Translations under genes and position numbers: made by a program
Notes under the pieces: generated by a model
What the model saw: only the letters and a program-made list of their open reading frames with translations
The model's database searches: none
What the model was told of the DNA's origin: nothing
In this document: in pieces, positions 1 to 13,122 of the stretch
Layout: each line of letters opens with the position of its first letter
Position numbering within the stretch: the stretch's first letter is position 1
Assembly (NCBI RefSeq): GCF_024713975.1
Contig: NC_091096.1
Location: forward strand, 1,645,001-1,709,000
Length of the DNA: 64,000 bases
Reading direction: 5' to 3'
Source of the DNA: Paralichthys olivaceus
Lineage: Eukaryota; Chordata; Actinopteri; Pleuronectiformes; Paralichthyidae

Positions 1-3000
1 ACAGGATGAGCAGAGGAGACTTGGCTGCATGCCTTTGGGATTAGAGTCCACTAGACTGTGACTAAACATTTTCCCGTGCTTCTCTTGGCTCCTTTCTCCT
101 CTGCTGCCAGCTCCTTTGTGGACCTGATATTTAACTTTGGGGCAGAAGCCTTCAGCGTTTTGTTACTAACGTCTCTGCTGCAGACTGCCTGTCTCTTCCC
201 ACCACTCTTTATCTCCACTGCTACAAACAGGCCTTGGACCCTTCCTCTCAGACGTGGTGACACTGTGTGTGTGTGGGTTGTTAATTTAACCTGACATGCT
301 GACATTTTAAAACAGATTCTGCTTTGTTTTAATTGGACTGTATCCACACTGAGGCAAAGGTCTGCCAGTGAAGACGGCCTCTGCTCGCTCAGTTTACCCT
401 CCAGTGCAGCGCAATGACTAATTCAGGGGCACAAGTGCGTGTGTATATTTAGTTACCACACCAGGTAATTATCACAGACGCAGCAGCGTGATGACAGGCA
501 GCTGTTCTTATTCACTTGTTTGTTTTACCAGAGAGCATCAGAATGGATATTTGAAGACAAGTTCAAAAGAATCAGTTCAAAATATCCTGGCTGTTATTTG
601 TTCTAAAATCTAAAACTTCAAGAGCTGGAACAAGTTTCACTGCTGGAACTTAGGGTTGTAAGTGTAGATTCAAACCAATGGTTATTTTCTTTACAGATAA
701 ATCTGCAGATCAGCGTTTGAGTACATTCTGAATGATAGCTCTGTTGCAGCGGGGGCTTGAACTCATCGGTGTAAGTGAAGTCATCGATCATGACAATGTC
801 ACGTTCCAGTTCAGATATTTCTTAAGCTTCAACAAACCTTGAACAATCTCACGATAGACTGTAAACAAGATGGACGACGTGTCTCTGCTTCCATCCATCG
901 CGCAAAAAGGAAGCTGAAATGTCTTGAATACAAACGCTGCCATTTTGCATTGTGCGCAGAAGTGATCGTGTTGTGGAGTTGTGGTATTGAGGTCCCAGCG
1001 TCACACACGAGTCAGCCTGAGCTGTCAATCGTGACAACAGAACTACCTAACACCATCTTTGAAAATGTGATCCATCGGTTAACAGGGAGGAGGCAGTGGT
1101 TTGTGACCTGCAACCAGTCATCAGGGGCAATCAAGTCTGCAGCCAGTCTTTTCTCGCTGTGGCCTAATTAGTGCAGCTCAATTACCATCAGCACCACAGG
1201 CTCGTATCGAACAAACCTGTACCACCACGGGCACTGCACTAATGTAAACAATCCAAGAAGCTGCATGTTTCCTCAGGGCGTCTCTGATGCTGTTTGTTCA
1301 GCCCAAATATTTCCTGAAACACAATGAGTCCCTTCTCATTAAAAATCAATGTGGTTGCTTTACCCCTGGCAGAGTTGTTGGAGAGAATCCAGCACGGCTT
1401 ATTGTTGCGTGTTAATCCACTTCTGAAACTCTTGACCAGTGCAGGATACAACAACTACATTTTTTTCCGATTGTGATTAAATTACATTGATGTGTGTACA
1501 AGTCCCTGGATTGACCAAACAAAAGACACTCTTGTTAAATTGGCGCAGTATATATTTCTATCCTTCTGTAATGTTCAATTGAATTTTAGATATATTATAA
1601 ACAATGGAGATACTTTGTTTTGATTAATCAATTAAAAAAGCTTTTTTAAACCCTGAAATAGTATTTATATTTACTAAAGCCCATTGTATTTGCTAGTATT
1701 TCCCAACCAACAGAAAAACCACAGAAATTAATTTTGCAGTGATAAAGAAAATAAATCTGCAAGAAGCAGAAAATGTTCATCATGTTTTGACTAATAAAAT
1801 ACTGAAATGATCGATGAACCATCAGCTGGCGATGAATTATGTGTCAGTAGACTTATTAGCACAATTATCCATTTGGCTCCTCAGCCTGTGTTTCACTAAC
1901 AATACCAGCCAGCAGGAAGGAGGTCAAGGTCTAAAGCCCCTGAAACTTTTTCGAAGCATTTCGAAAGAGAGAATGTTGGAGAAATAAATAAAACAAGAGC
2001 ATAAAGAGGCTTATTAAGGTTGAGTTTGTGGGTTTTATAAACTGTGTCCCTGAATGTCCCTGAACTGAGAAACAGCTATTGACTGAAACTTGATCACTGT
2101 GCTGTTTTTCTGCACAGCAGCTGAATTGAATGTTTCCCTGTACGCTTCCTCTGCCAGTCAACTGAGTGGGGTTCTCTTAATTTAGACACAGGAATGAAGG
2201 AGGACCGCTCGTTGCACTTACAGAAAAGGAATGATGTGGATTTGGCGGCTCTGGGGCGTCGTGGTCTGAGTGTCACACTGAAAACTGAACAAGGCAAATC
2301 GATGGGGAAAAGACAGCACAGAATATCTAAGCTGGCAGCTGCCATGTCAGGTTTCTTTTCTCCTTCACTGCCTCTTTTCTTTTCTTTCAATCCTTCTTGT
2401 TTCTTTCTTTCTCACCGGTGAGTCGTAACCTTAGTTTTATCCGTGTCTCTCTCTCTCTTCCACAGTTCACTGCATTCCTGAGGAGCCCTTCTGTCTCCTC
2501 GGGCGTTTCTTTTCCTCCCGTCTCTGCTCCCAGGTATCCTGTGGGCATCGCCCGGCAAAGCCGAGAGCCTCGGGGCAGACACACCGCTGCTTTACGCATA
2601 TCTGTAATTAGTGGCTCCGTAGAAAAAGGTTTTTGCAGACGGGTTCTTAAAATGAATGGTGTGTTTATTCACCTCAGCGTGGCGTGTTGACCTGCTGGGT
2701 GTACTGAAATGAATCGGAGCTCTGTGAGCAGGGGCCGTGAACATTACAGTGCTCTGTACGTGACGTGTGCTCATGGACGCAGAAGAAACTGACGCCCTAG
2801 ATTCAAGATTCAAGGTCTTTATTGTCATCATCCTCAGGTACAATGGCATTGATATATCTACACACCGGTTTAAAGATATGTAGATATAAGTTTATGTTTG
2901 TGTGGGTGGTGTGTGTTAATCACAGTCCTTGGTGCGGTGATGGAGGTCACAGGTCTGAGACACAAACTGTTCCTCAGTGTGTTGGTGGAGGATCTTAATG

Positions 3001-4421
3001 TTCTGAACCGTCGGTTCAACAGGATGTGTCCGGGGAGTTCGTGGTCCCTGAAAACACTGCTTTCCTTCTTCTTCTTCTTCTTCAGTCGAGCAGCGCAGGT
3101 CTGGAGCTCCATACCAAATATGCGCTGGGCACGGTCTCTACGCTCGGCGGCTGTGCAGCTAGAAAACCATACGGTGGCACAGTTCTCTTTCATGCCCTTA
3201 GTTCCTGTGGGAGCTGGGTCTGCCTCAGTAGAACAGAGAAAACACTAAATCCCAATTCTACAGTTTTGCTGAGATCTCATTTTAAAAAGTTTCCTGCATG
3301 GTTTGAGTTTAGTGGAGTCATTGCATCAGTTTATGATATTTGTATCGCTGCCGGTGTTTGTGTGTTGTCTGATGGGTGTGTGCTTTCATTGTCTGCAATT
3401 GGCAGCAGTGTTAGTTCCACTTTGTGGTTTAGGTCTATCAGTGACTGGTGTGTTTGAGTTTGTGTTTGGATTCGCCTCTGCTGCAATATAAAAGAAGTCC
3501 AGCCCTCACTTGGTTTAGATACCAGCCCTCTAGTGCTGACACACAGTTATATAGTGGAAGTATTTAAAACTGTAGAGTCAAAACAAACAGCACCAGATGC
3601 TTCTCAAGATACAACAAATGAACAGATTTCCTCAATTTAAGCCACAACGGTTCATTTTTATGAAAAAAGTTTGTCGAAATACTCGGTGCTTCTCAAATAC
3701 TTTGCATGTGTTCCTAAGGTTACATCAGCTTCATTCTTCATAAAACGTTTGCAGAGTTTCCTGTCTTTATTTTCCTTTTCTGGTGTGTTGCTGCATTTTT
3801 TGGCAATTTACTGCCATCGACTGTTGAAAGATCCTTTTTAAAAACAAGACAATAAGACAGCGACCCTCCACAGCGCCGTCAGTGGTTAAAACTATTTCAG
3901 ACATTTCACTTAAAATTAAAATAATATCCTGAAGGAAGAAATGTTCAATAACTTGCTGCCAGTAGAGATGACTCATTCAGTATCACTCATAATCCATCTT
4001 TTTGTATTCTTTAAGTTTACCAAGTGATTTACGATCAACACTATCAACGGTCAAAAGCTGGGAGTCAACATGACTCCTTCAAATTGAGATATTTGATCTT
4101 TCTGTGTATCCGCCAGGTTTCGTTTACGTGAGTCAGTGTCTTCACATGACATCAATCAAGTTATTGACATTTTTAAAATGTTTTTATCAGAGCAGATGGT
4201 CGTCGGCCTAAAGTTAACAATTTAAAAAAGGGATTAGCAGTAACCTGGCTTGTCTCCTCCCTTCCGTTGGCTTTAAGCCGGTTTCAGACAGTTAAATCTT
4301 TCTACCACTAACAACTGACAGTGAGCAGTATTTGCTACGTGCAGTGTTTATAAAACAGTGGTTATCTCTGTCTCAGGTTATAAAACTCTTTTATTCACAC
4401 TCACTCCTTCTCCCTTCACAG
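1..4421. other. Region with no supported coding exon (upstream of slc39a14 coding start)
   Basis: No reading frame here resembles a protein I recognise, and the short open frames lack a coherent set of splice signals. The stretch is probably 5' flank or first-intron sequence of slc39a14, because the first coding exon at 4422 is preceded by a splice acceptor and an untranslated exon must therefore lie further upstream. About 2800-3220 reads like a degraded dispersed element: a 'ttcaagattcaaggtcttta' type tail at 2800-2820 followed by GC-rich sequence. Confidence 0.6.
2796..3225. repeat. Probable degraded dispersed repeat
   Basis: The segment starts with a motif of the 'attcaaggtctttattgtca' kind (2808-2827), typical of the tails of fish interspersed elements. 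It continues into a few hundred GC-richer bases unlike the AT-rich surroundings. No terminal repeats or target duplications could be defined, so class and limits are uncertain. Confidence 0.35.
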
Positions 4422-4450
4422 ATCAACGTCCTCCAGCCAGTGAAGACGCC

Positions 4451-7400
4451 ATGCTCATGTCGTTCCCTCATGGCCGTGTCATGACCACCGTCACCTCCCT
4501 CCAGTCGCGGCTGATGTTCGCCCTGACCTTGGCTGTGCTGCTCTGCCCCTTGGGCTCAGTGACGGCTCAGGGGGAAAGTCAGACCCAGTCTCCTGCCCAG
4601 GTGCTCCAGGACCTTCTGGCCCGCTATGGTGACAACACCACCATCACGGTGCCCCAGCTGCGCTCCCTGCTGGCCCTCCTCAGCCAGGATCGGGGTGACG
4701 GTAACGGCGAAAGCGGCAATGTGCCCGAGTCACCGACAAGCCCACCTCCCAAATCCAACAGGTCCAAGGTGAGAACAAAATCCCTGTCTTATCTTATCGG
4801 TCAGCACTTTGGGTTGATGGGATTCCCTGTCGTTGGTATAAAAGGTGCAAATTGAATCATATATATTTGATATTTCACCCTGAGAACAATTCACATTTGT
4901 AACTGTGCAGCAGAAAAGTAAATCCGGCTCAGTCCTGTCTGAAAGAAACAGGAGCCACTGGTTTCAGATACTTGAAATATTTAGCATTTCTCACATACTT
5001 AAGTTCATATGGTGTTATCATGTGTTCCCCTCATGTGTGACATGTCCATGCACAGGTGCTCTTTAGGTTTCTGGAGGGCATAAGTGCACATCTGCAGCTG
5101 AAGTCACCAGTCAGATGACAGGTTTCTTTCTCAGAATCATTTGAGATCTTTATCTGTGACAGCTATAACTCAGCTGGGTAGAACATGGCGTTATGGGAGG
5201 TGCACGTACATAAAGGTTTCTCTCACATGCAACAGATTACACGTGACAGCCCACATACCCTTCTTGGGAGAGTGAGAGAGATTTGTATTAATGCCAGTGG
5301 CGGTTGCACAGACAATGCAGCGACAGAGCTAGACAGCAAGTTCGAATCCTTCCTATCTCTTGTTAAAAGTGTAAATGTTTCATACCCACGTTATATCTGT
5401 TGTTGACTTGTGGACTTACATTTTACAAAATGAAAGAAAATTCAGATTCAAAAGCTCCCGCGCTCATCCAGAGATAATTCAGTTGTGTATAGTGAGAACT
5501 TCACTGACAGGTTGTTGTCGTTCCCAGTGCCTGCCTGCAGACACGTTGGCCATTTACAGCATTAGTGAGCAGTCGCAGCTGGATGGGCAGGGTTTGACGG
5601 AGCTGTGCCCCACCATGCTGCAGCAGCTGGGTGCTGGATCCTGCAAGGTGCAAAAAGAGGACACGCTGAGCACCGACCCCCCCCCCAGGCCCTCAGGAGC
5701 TGAAGGTGAGCACCGACTGGTTCCTTATTAATGTATATAATTCATTTTTATTACAATTAACACTGTTAATTGTTTAATTATTATTTAATTGTAATTGTAA
5801 TGTATTTTTTTGATTTTCTGTGATTAATTTAATTTTAAAATCGAATGTTTATTGTACATATGAACATGTTTGTATAAATTATTTGTCTGTGTCTTCTGCT
5901 TTTCCATCCTGAGATATTTGTTTTCTTTTGTTTGAATTTTTTGCGTCTGTCGCATATGTGAGAAGCGTCATCAACACACGCACCCGCTCGCTGTAAATCC
6001 TGCGGAGGATCTCCTGGTGTGTTCTCACTCTTCCAGTCCAGAGGCTCTCACTCGGACATTTGCTTTTACACACACAGCCCCTCCCCTCCGGAGAAGGGTC
6101 GGAGGATTTCCGTGCATGTCTGATATTTACATTAAATACATATGATAGTTTTATTTTTCTCCAGTGAGTACATGATGTAGCTCCATTAAAAGTTTCCCCC
6201 TGTGCTCTCTCAGTTCTCCTGTGACGTGAATGGAAACTTGGATCAATGAGACCTTTCAAACAGATTTCTGAGTGCTAAATGTTTGTTTTGTTGCCTGGAG
6301 ATAGTGATATTATCTTATCCCCCCCCAAAGGAAATCACAGCCAAAATATTCACAAGGCTGAGCAAAGGCTCAGATTACAATTCTTAAAAACCAACACGTC
6401 CTTTAGTTTTCACAACGCTGCCTCAGTCAGCATGACCAGTACGTAGCAGACTCATCCAGGTAGAGATTGTCTGTCAGCTGCTCTTCTCTCAGTGGCCGTT
6501 GATCCGCTGTAACTCCACGCAGACGTCCTCGAGAGCCCTGAACATCTGCGTCGAATCTGTACTTTAAAAAAAAACAGGCAGCTCGGTGTAATCTGTTGTT
6601 TCACAAGCCGTCAAGTTCATTTTCAACTGCAGCAAAATGTACTTTCAAGTATGAGGCTGGAATAAAAACTGCGTTGACGTCTGACTTGGAAAAGCTGGTG
6701 ACGTTAAGTGACCGAAGGCCTCGAAGGCTGCGGCAGCACAGCTTCAGTTGTTAGAGAAAAATAACAGTGACGACTCTGGGCAACAGTCTTCTTTGTAAAC
6801 TCGTGACTTTGTCGTGCTGCGGCCTTGCTAACACGTTTTCAGATTTCACTGCGTCCTTTTAACCCAGTTTATCTTAACCTTGGCATTAGAGGAGAAGAGA
6901 AGCTTTACCGTCCCAGAGCTCTGGCTCTATCTTTCTCTCTCCACTGAAAAATATATCTTATCTTCCACTTTCAGCTCGCCTCACACTTACTGCCTGCAGG
7001 CAGTTTATTTTGGCTTCAGGGCTGTTTTTTCTTTGTATGGGTTGTTCTGTCAATTCCAGGGAAGAAATGTCCCTGAAAATGTGTCTCTGTTGCAGAGTTC
7101 ACAACTTGTATATCTGGTTCTTTTTAAAACCTGTCCCTCCCCTCACCTGCAACGTGCCATGATTTCTGATGACGATGTCTTTGTCTCACGTTTACTACGT
7201 GACCCCTTGACCCTAACAACTCTAGAAAGTTGGTCTTTGACTTCTTGTCAGCAGACCCATTGCACATTATTGTCTTTCGTGCAGACTCGCTGTTTTCCAG
7301 TTGTCATAAAAATGCTTTAGGTTTGATCCCCTCTGAAGAAAACTGTTCTAGATGTCTGTAATCTGTAGAACCTTCATCAGTGTCCAACTCTGAGATCTGC

Positions 7401-10400
7401 TTTGCTTCCCGTGGGAAGACAGTGTAAATACTTCTTGTGGTGTGCCCCAGGGTTCAGTCCTGGGGGCACTTTCTTTTCTGTCTTAACATGTTCAAACTGA
7501 ATTTGTGTGTTTGCAAACATGGAGTCTGTTTTACGCAGATGACAAAGCCCTCGAGACGTTCTCAGACATGAGAGACGGACAATTGAGACGATGGGTGGAT
7601 CCTGGGCGGAGCTGCAGGAGGCAGAAACTTTCTTTACATTTTCCTGCTGACATCTCACAGGGACACATTATCCAGACTTTTAACTCAGACACATCTATGG
7701 TTAAGAATCTAGAAGTTGCATTTGATTTCATTTGAATTACACATATATGTGTAATTGATTTATGTTTTTGTAGAACCTCCTTTGTTCACTTCTTTGGTCA
7801 CATTATTAAATGTCTCTCGTCTTCTTTATCTTGTGACTTGAGTGGATCTCATATCTCTTCTCTCTCATCATGAGGACATCGTCTGACACCACAGAACATT
7901 TCATTAATCTTCCATAACTTAACCGTATTTCTCCTGAACCTCTCAGGTGCTGCAGCTTCGGACAGAAATGACACTCAACACAACTTCATTCAATAACCAC
8001 AATCCTTGTTTCTTTTTTCTACAGGTGTCGGGTTTGATCAAATAATAATATTCCCTTCTCACGTTGTTAGAGGCCAGAAGAGTTTTTCTTTACAAAGAGT
8101 GACATTTAGAGCAAGGTCAGAATAATGGACAGGATTTTTAGGGAAGTTTCTCATTTGCTTAATCATCTCCTGAGATTTATCTTCTGGCCTTAAAAGGGCT
8201 CAATTATACAAACTGAACAATATGTCAACTGCTAACATCCACATCACGTCAGTAACGTGTGAATTTGTTGCATTAAAGTGCATTAAAATATTGTTTTACA
8301 CAATTTTATCAGGCTGTGTTCACAGCTGTATTTTTTAAATTGGTTTGTTTTAATGCTGCACCTTCCATCTACCTCTTCCATCACTCCACCCGTCAGTGTG
8401 GGGCTTTTCTTTCCTGAGTGTGACGGTGATCAGTGCCTTCTCCCTCACCGGAGTCCTCAGCGTGCCTCTGATGAAGACACGCTTCATGAAACACACCATC
8501 GTCTTTTTCATCGCTCTTGCCGTCGGCACGCTGTTCTCCACTGCCGTCCTGCAGCTCCTGCCAGAGGTTTGAAACCTGCCCTCGCACCTTTATCTCGTCA
8601 TCTGATCACATCCCATAAACCTTTGCTCTTAAGAGACGCAAGCGCGGCAGCTGAAAACCTCATTACCTCACTGTCGTGTCACACGGATGTTTATAAAAAC
8701 CCGTACACCTTTGACTTTCCTGTCGTCATTTCTCTTTCCTTCCTGGCTTTGTTCTTTTCTCTGTGGTTGTCACAGGCTCTTTAAAGCACCGGGGAAAGCT
8801 CTTTGGTTTTGCTCTACCTTCACTGCGTCACAGATCATCTGGTGGTGTGTTTATTGTGTGTGTGTGTGTGTGTGTGCGTGCGTCTGCTCTTTCCCGGCAT
8901 TGAGATGTTGGCCTGCTTTGTCGATTTTCTTAGAAATAAAGAGCAGTTCTCTCTCTCTCTCTGCCCCGCAGCTTGTGAAACAGCTAAACAGCCTCGATAA
9001 CTTCCATTTTTTTGGGCCGAGGGATTAATAAATCTGCTGTTCGTGACAGTCCTGGAGAAATGGAGCGCAGCGCCGTCACAACATCCTTCAAATTGAAATG
9101 TGACCCCTCATTTGCAGCTCTCCTGCTACAGTTGGGCTATTTAAAGTTCTTTTGACCCCTCCTGTGTCTTTTACCCGTAACGAGTGTTCACCCTGAGGCA
9201 ATGACAGACGCACCTGAGCGGACTACGACAAAGGATCTGTGTGTGTGTGTGTGCTTGAGATCTCAGTAAACTGTAATTTCACCTTAATTGCATCCTGTTT
9301 CTTAACTAATTAAATGCATGGGACTCGAGCACTGAGACAATCATCATCTTCACTTGCAAATGAAAGATGGTGTCACTTCTGTTTTCAATGGAAAATGACC
9401 CATTGTTTCTGGAGAGCCTCACAGGTTTCTTTAAAATCTCTTTTTTCTCAGGTTGATTTAATCCAAATCTTTTCTTTTCAGGGGAATAACTAACTGGTGC
9501 TCTTCATTTTTTTTTTTTTATCCCTCATCCTGGTATTTAATGATTTCTGAATTAACTAGCCATGTTTTTCCCCCCTCACCTTCCCTCTTCTGTTTCCTGC
9601 TTCCTCTCTGTCGATCAGTGTGGGGTTATGGGATCCTGTGTGTGACACTCATCTCTCTGTGTTCGCTGGTCGGGGCGAGCGTGGTGCCCTTCATGAAGAA
9701 AACCTTTTACAAGCGACTGCTGCTCTACTTCATAGCCCTGGCCATTGGCACGCTCTACTCCAACGCCCTGTTTCAGCTCATCCCAGAGGTAGTGTCGAAG
9801 CTGCTGTGAATCACTTTGCTGTAGCTCAGTGCAGAGTTGCTATGCAGTTTCTACAAACAGCATTGAACACAGATTTTTACCAGGATTCTAATATCTCCCT
9901 CAGTAGGATGAGTTACGACCCAATTCAGAAGAGAAAAATATTATTATTTCACATTTAAACCTTAAATAGACAAATGATCTATTTTTCCATCTGGTTTAAA
10001 CTCAGCTCACGTGTCACGTGTCGAGCTCCCAAAATGCTTAACAGATGAGCCGAAGCTGAACACTCCCTTCAGAGCAGCAGAACCCACAAATGCAAGATAT
10101 TGCCCAACACACCTTAAATGCTTAGTGCGCACACCCATCAGGTTCATAGCAGTTACACAAAAGCTGTTGTGTAACACACAGCATCACTTTGATTGAGATG
10201 ACTCATCCCAGAAAAATGTTTGTACACCCTGGAAGTGGTTTTGATTTGTGTGTGTCGGTGTGTGTGTGCTCGAGGGGGAGTCGATTACATCCATATCTCA
10301 ACACGTCTCTCAGATCAGAGGATGATATTGTTCCTATATTCATTAAACAATAGACAAAAGTGAAACTATCCACACACAGAAAACCCAGCAGAGGTAAACT

Positions 10401-13122
10401 TTTGTTCAGCGACCCTCACAGTGAATTTAACAGTGAAAATGATTTTATTTACTCTTTTAAAGAACGCTGACAACTCAGTCCACATCCTGTTAGAGTTCAA
10501 ATCAAGCAATTTACCACCCGCTAAGTTGTTCACGCCAAAACCCTGTGTGTTCATGATCACACAGATGTTCCAGATAACACCTCATTCAAAAGATATGACC
10601 AGTAACTGATGCTAGGCAGGAATCATGAAACGGCTAATACAGATGTTTATCACTGACTAACTCTGTCTTGTTTCCTGCGTGTTAGGCGTTTGGTTTTGAC
10701 CCCATGGTGGATTTCTACGTGTCCAAGTCTGCAGTCGTGTTCGGAGGATTTTACCTGTTCTTCTTCACTGAGAAGGTTCTCAAAGTGCTGCTCAAACAGA
10801 GAAATGGGGTGAGTATGTTGACGCATGATGTTAAACTCGCAAAAACCACAATCGGCTTCCTGTTTACACCCAGTGAACATGGTTTCTGATGCTCGTCTGG
10901 ACGGAGACTGTTTTGGTTTCATCAGAATTTAACTTCTAACCTTCAGTAGGTCACATGTGAAGTGAACATTACACAATTAATTAAAAATACATAGATTCAT
11001 GAATATAACTTTATTTGTTTGATTTATTTCCCTTTATTGTTTTAATATCCAGTCTGTTCCTCTTTTTCAAATGGCTCAAGTCCATGAATCTTCAGTTGTG
11101 CTTTCCTTCACTCAATGACTCATGTTTCCTGCCCGCTGTTTATGTACGCTAATATTTTCCTCACTCTTCACGGAACTCTTCCAGTTCGACTTGTTTTTGG
11201 TTCTCGGTCACATCCCTGTGTCTATTTGCCGACATGCAGTAGTCATGTATGTGGCAGTTACTAAAACATGTGTATTTAACACAGATGTGTCGTTTCCATG
11301 AAGGTGCAGCAGAGTTTTACCTTTAAAACTTCAAACTGTCTCGACTCAGTGTGATGCTCTCGGCATTCACTCCTCCAGTGCTGCCGGGTTCATTCACAAA
11401 CAGCAGCAGTTACTGATAGAGGTGGAGGATTGTGGGACATTTGCTCCACCTTGTGGTTACTCTGGTTTGGTCCATATGGTTCAGCCAGTTTAAAGAACGG
11501 CTAACACGACCACCTGCTGATCCAATTACAGACGCTCTTTGACCCACATTAGCTCTTACATCGCTGCAGCTAATTCTCCAGCTCACTACACATTAAAACA
11601 TTTGCATAATTCTGTTTTATAATATTAAGACATCCTTGAGTTTAATGCTGAGTTTGTTTTGCTCCAGCCGACGCTTATTTTAGTTTGATGAACTCAGAGC
11701 AAATGCTGCCAGAGAGGCTCAGTTCAGGGCGAGATGGATTTAATATGATGTTTCAGACATGAACCCTGGAGAACGTCCACACAATCGGGTCTGGACTTCC
11801 TCCGGAGGTTGCCTTTCACCCAGCAGGAGATTCATGGCTGTTCGTTTCTGTTTCCTCGCCGTCTGTCAGAGCCACGGTCACAGCCATTACCCCAGCGCAG
11901 ATCGTTGCTCGTCACCTGACAGGGATTTGGAGGAGGGCGAGAAGGAGAAGCTGCAGCAGAACGGAGAAGCCGGCAGTCTGGCTGCGGGCAAAGTGGACGC
12001 CGGCGAGGGCGAGCTCATGCTCAGCCCCGCACAGACGCCGCAGGTAAGAACAGGCTGACGCGTGGATGAAGATCGGACAAACACTTGAGGAACATGAAGC
12101 AACTGAGAAAATATCATGAAGTAGCTCAAGAGAATAAAAACATTGTTTTGTTATCAGCATTCATGCAGAAATATTGAGGACAATTGAGTTAAACTAAGTT
12201 TAATCATCGTGTGGTTATTAAAGACAGTTTGGACCAATAGATGGACGATGTGATATTTTCATCCACACGTTTTAAGGACTCCCAGAGACCAGACAGCTCC
12301 GGGAGATCCGGAGGAGGCGGTGGCTGCTATTGGCTGAAGGGGACGACCTATTCTGACATCGGCACTCTGGCGTGGATGATCACGCTGAGCGACGGTCTGC
12401 ACAACTTCATCGATGGCTTGGCTATCGGAGCGTCCTTCACTTCGTCCGTCTTCCAGGGCATCAGCACATCCGTGGCCATCCTGTGTGAGGAGTTCCCCCA
12501 CGAGCTGGGTGAGTCGGGCCGGTTTCACTTCGGCAGCGGACAGGAACTTTTTCTGCCTCTAATGTTTACAAGAGTTTCAACTGATCATCATTTTTTTTTA
12601 AATGTCTATTTTTATCTACAAATCTTTGGTGGAGCTTCGTCTCCTTTTGTTGTTCTAACTTTTGTTCTGTCACCAGGAGACTTTGTGATCCTGCTGAACG
12701 CCGGCATGAGCATACAACAGGCTCTTTTCTTTAACTTCCTGTCGGCCTGTTGCTGTTACCTGGGAATGGGCTTCGGCATCCTGGCCGGCAACAGTTTCTC
12801 ACCCAACTGGATCTTCGCCCTGGCAGGAGGAATGTTCCTCTACATCGCTCTGGCAGACATGGTCAGTGTTTGGGGGGGGAAAGGGATGATTTGCTTCTCT
12901 AGAGCCAGAACACACACACACACAGCTGATTTCACAGGCAAAGTTTTAACTCTGTCTTATACTTTTCAGTTCCCAGAGATGAACGAGGTGAGTCGCGAGG
13001 AAGAGGACGCCGGCGGCAGCAGCTTCCTCCTCACCTTTGCCATCCAGAACGCCGGCCTGCTGACGGGCTTCTCCATCATGCTCCTCCTCACCATATACTC
13101 CGGACAGATACAGATGGGCTAG
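4451..13122 (+). CDS. slc39a14: Zinc/iron/manganese transporter ZIP14
   Basis: ZIP14 imports Zn, Mn and non-transferrin iron across the plasma and endosomal membranes. Coding exons: 4451-4768, 5528-5705, then either 8397-8566 or 9619-9788, then 10686-10808, 11870-12043, 12277-12508, 12677-12861 and 12970-13122. Each has GT-AG ends and phases match, giving 510 residues (human about 492). Seen in the sequence: a signal-peptide-like N-terminus (hydrophobic residues about 22-36), an N-glycosylation sequon (NTT) in the ectodomain, a His-containing cytosolic loop (exon 11870-12043), HNFIDG near residues 363-368, and EEFPHELGD near 392-400. In the last motif Glu replaces the first His of the usual HEXPHEXGD site, which is the ZIP14/ZIP8 signature. 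The C-terminus ends in SGQIQMG. The acceptor at 12277 could instead lie a few bases downstream. An untranslated first exon is not identified. Confidence 0.96.
5706..8396 (+). other. slc39a14 intron 3
   Basis: This 2.7-kb intron holds no exon I can support. It contains the decayed reverse-transcriptase remnant annotated at 7380-7660 and is otherwise AT-rich unique-looking sequence. ORFs around 6880-7320 are open by chance: they show no domain and have no matching splice signals. Confidence 0.6.
7380..7660 (+). mobile_element. Decayed LINE reverse-transcriptase fragment
   Basis: Translation of about 7427-7480 reads [15 protein letters not shown], which is the [10 protein letters not shown] box of non-LTR retrotransposon reverse transcriptases. 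About 33 codons later (7529-7546), in another frame, comes FYADDK with the catalytic YADD. The 'KHG' residues between the boxes are in a third frame, so at least two frameshifts and a stop separate them. It is a dead fragment, probably of a Rex1/L2/CR1-type LINE, in the sense orientation of the slc39a14 intron. Confidence 0.75.
8397..8566 (+). CDS. slc39a14: slc39a14 alternative exon 4, upstream copy
   Basis: This 170-bp exon encodes 57 residues from VWGFSFLSV to LQLLPE: one transmembrane helix, a short basic loop and the start of the next helix. Acceptor is cccgtcag and donor is gtttga, a weaker donor than the downstream copy has. It enters in phase 1 and leaves in phase 0, exactly like the exon at 9619-9788, and about 31 of 57 residues are identical between the two by eye. 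It corresponds to one of the two mutually exclusive exon 4 variants known in mammalian ZIP14. Confidence 0.9.
9619..9788 (+). CDS. slc39a14: slc39a14 alternative exon 4, downstream copy
   Basis: This 170-bp exon encodes VWGYGILCV to FQLIPE. Compared from memory with human ZIP14 it is nearly identical to the variant containing the FMKKTFYKR stretch. The acceptor follows a long pyrimidine-rich tract (about 9568-9618) and the donor is gtagtg. It has the same length and phases as the upstream copy, so only one of the two can be used in a productive mRNA. The loop residues between the helices differ most between the copies, which fits isoform-specific metal preference as described for mammalian ZIP14A/B. 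Confidence 0.92.
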
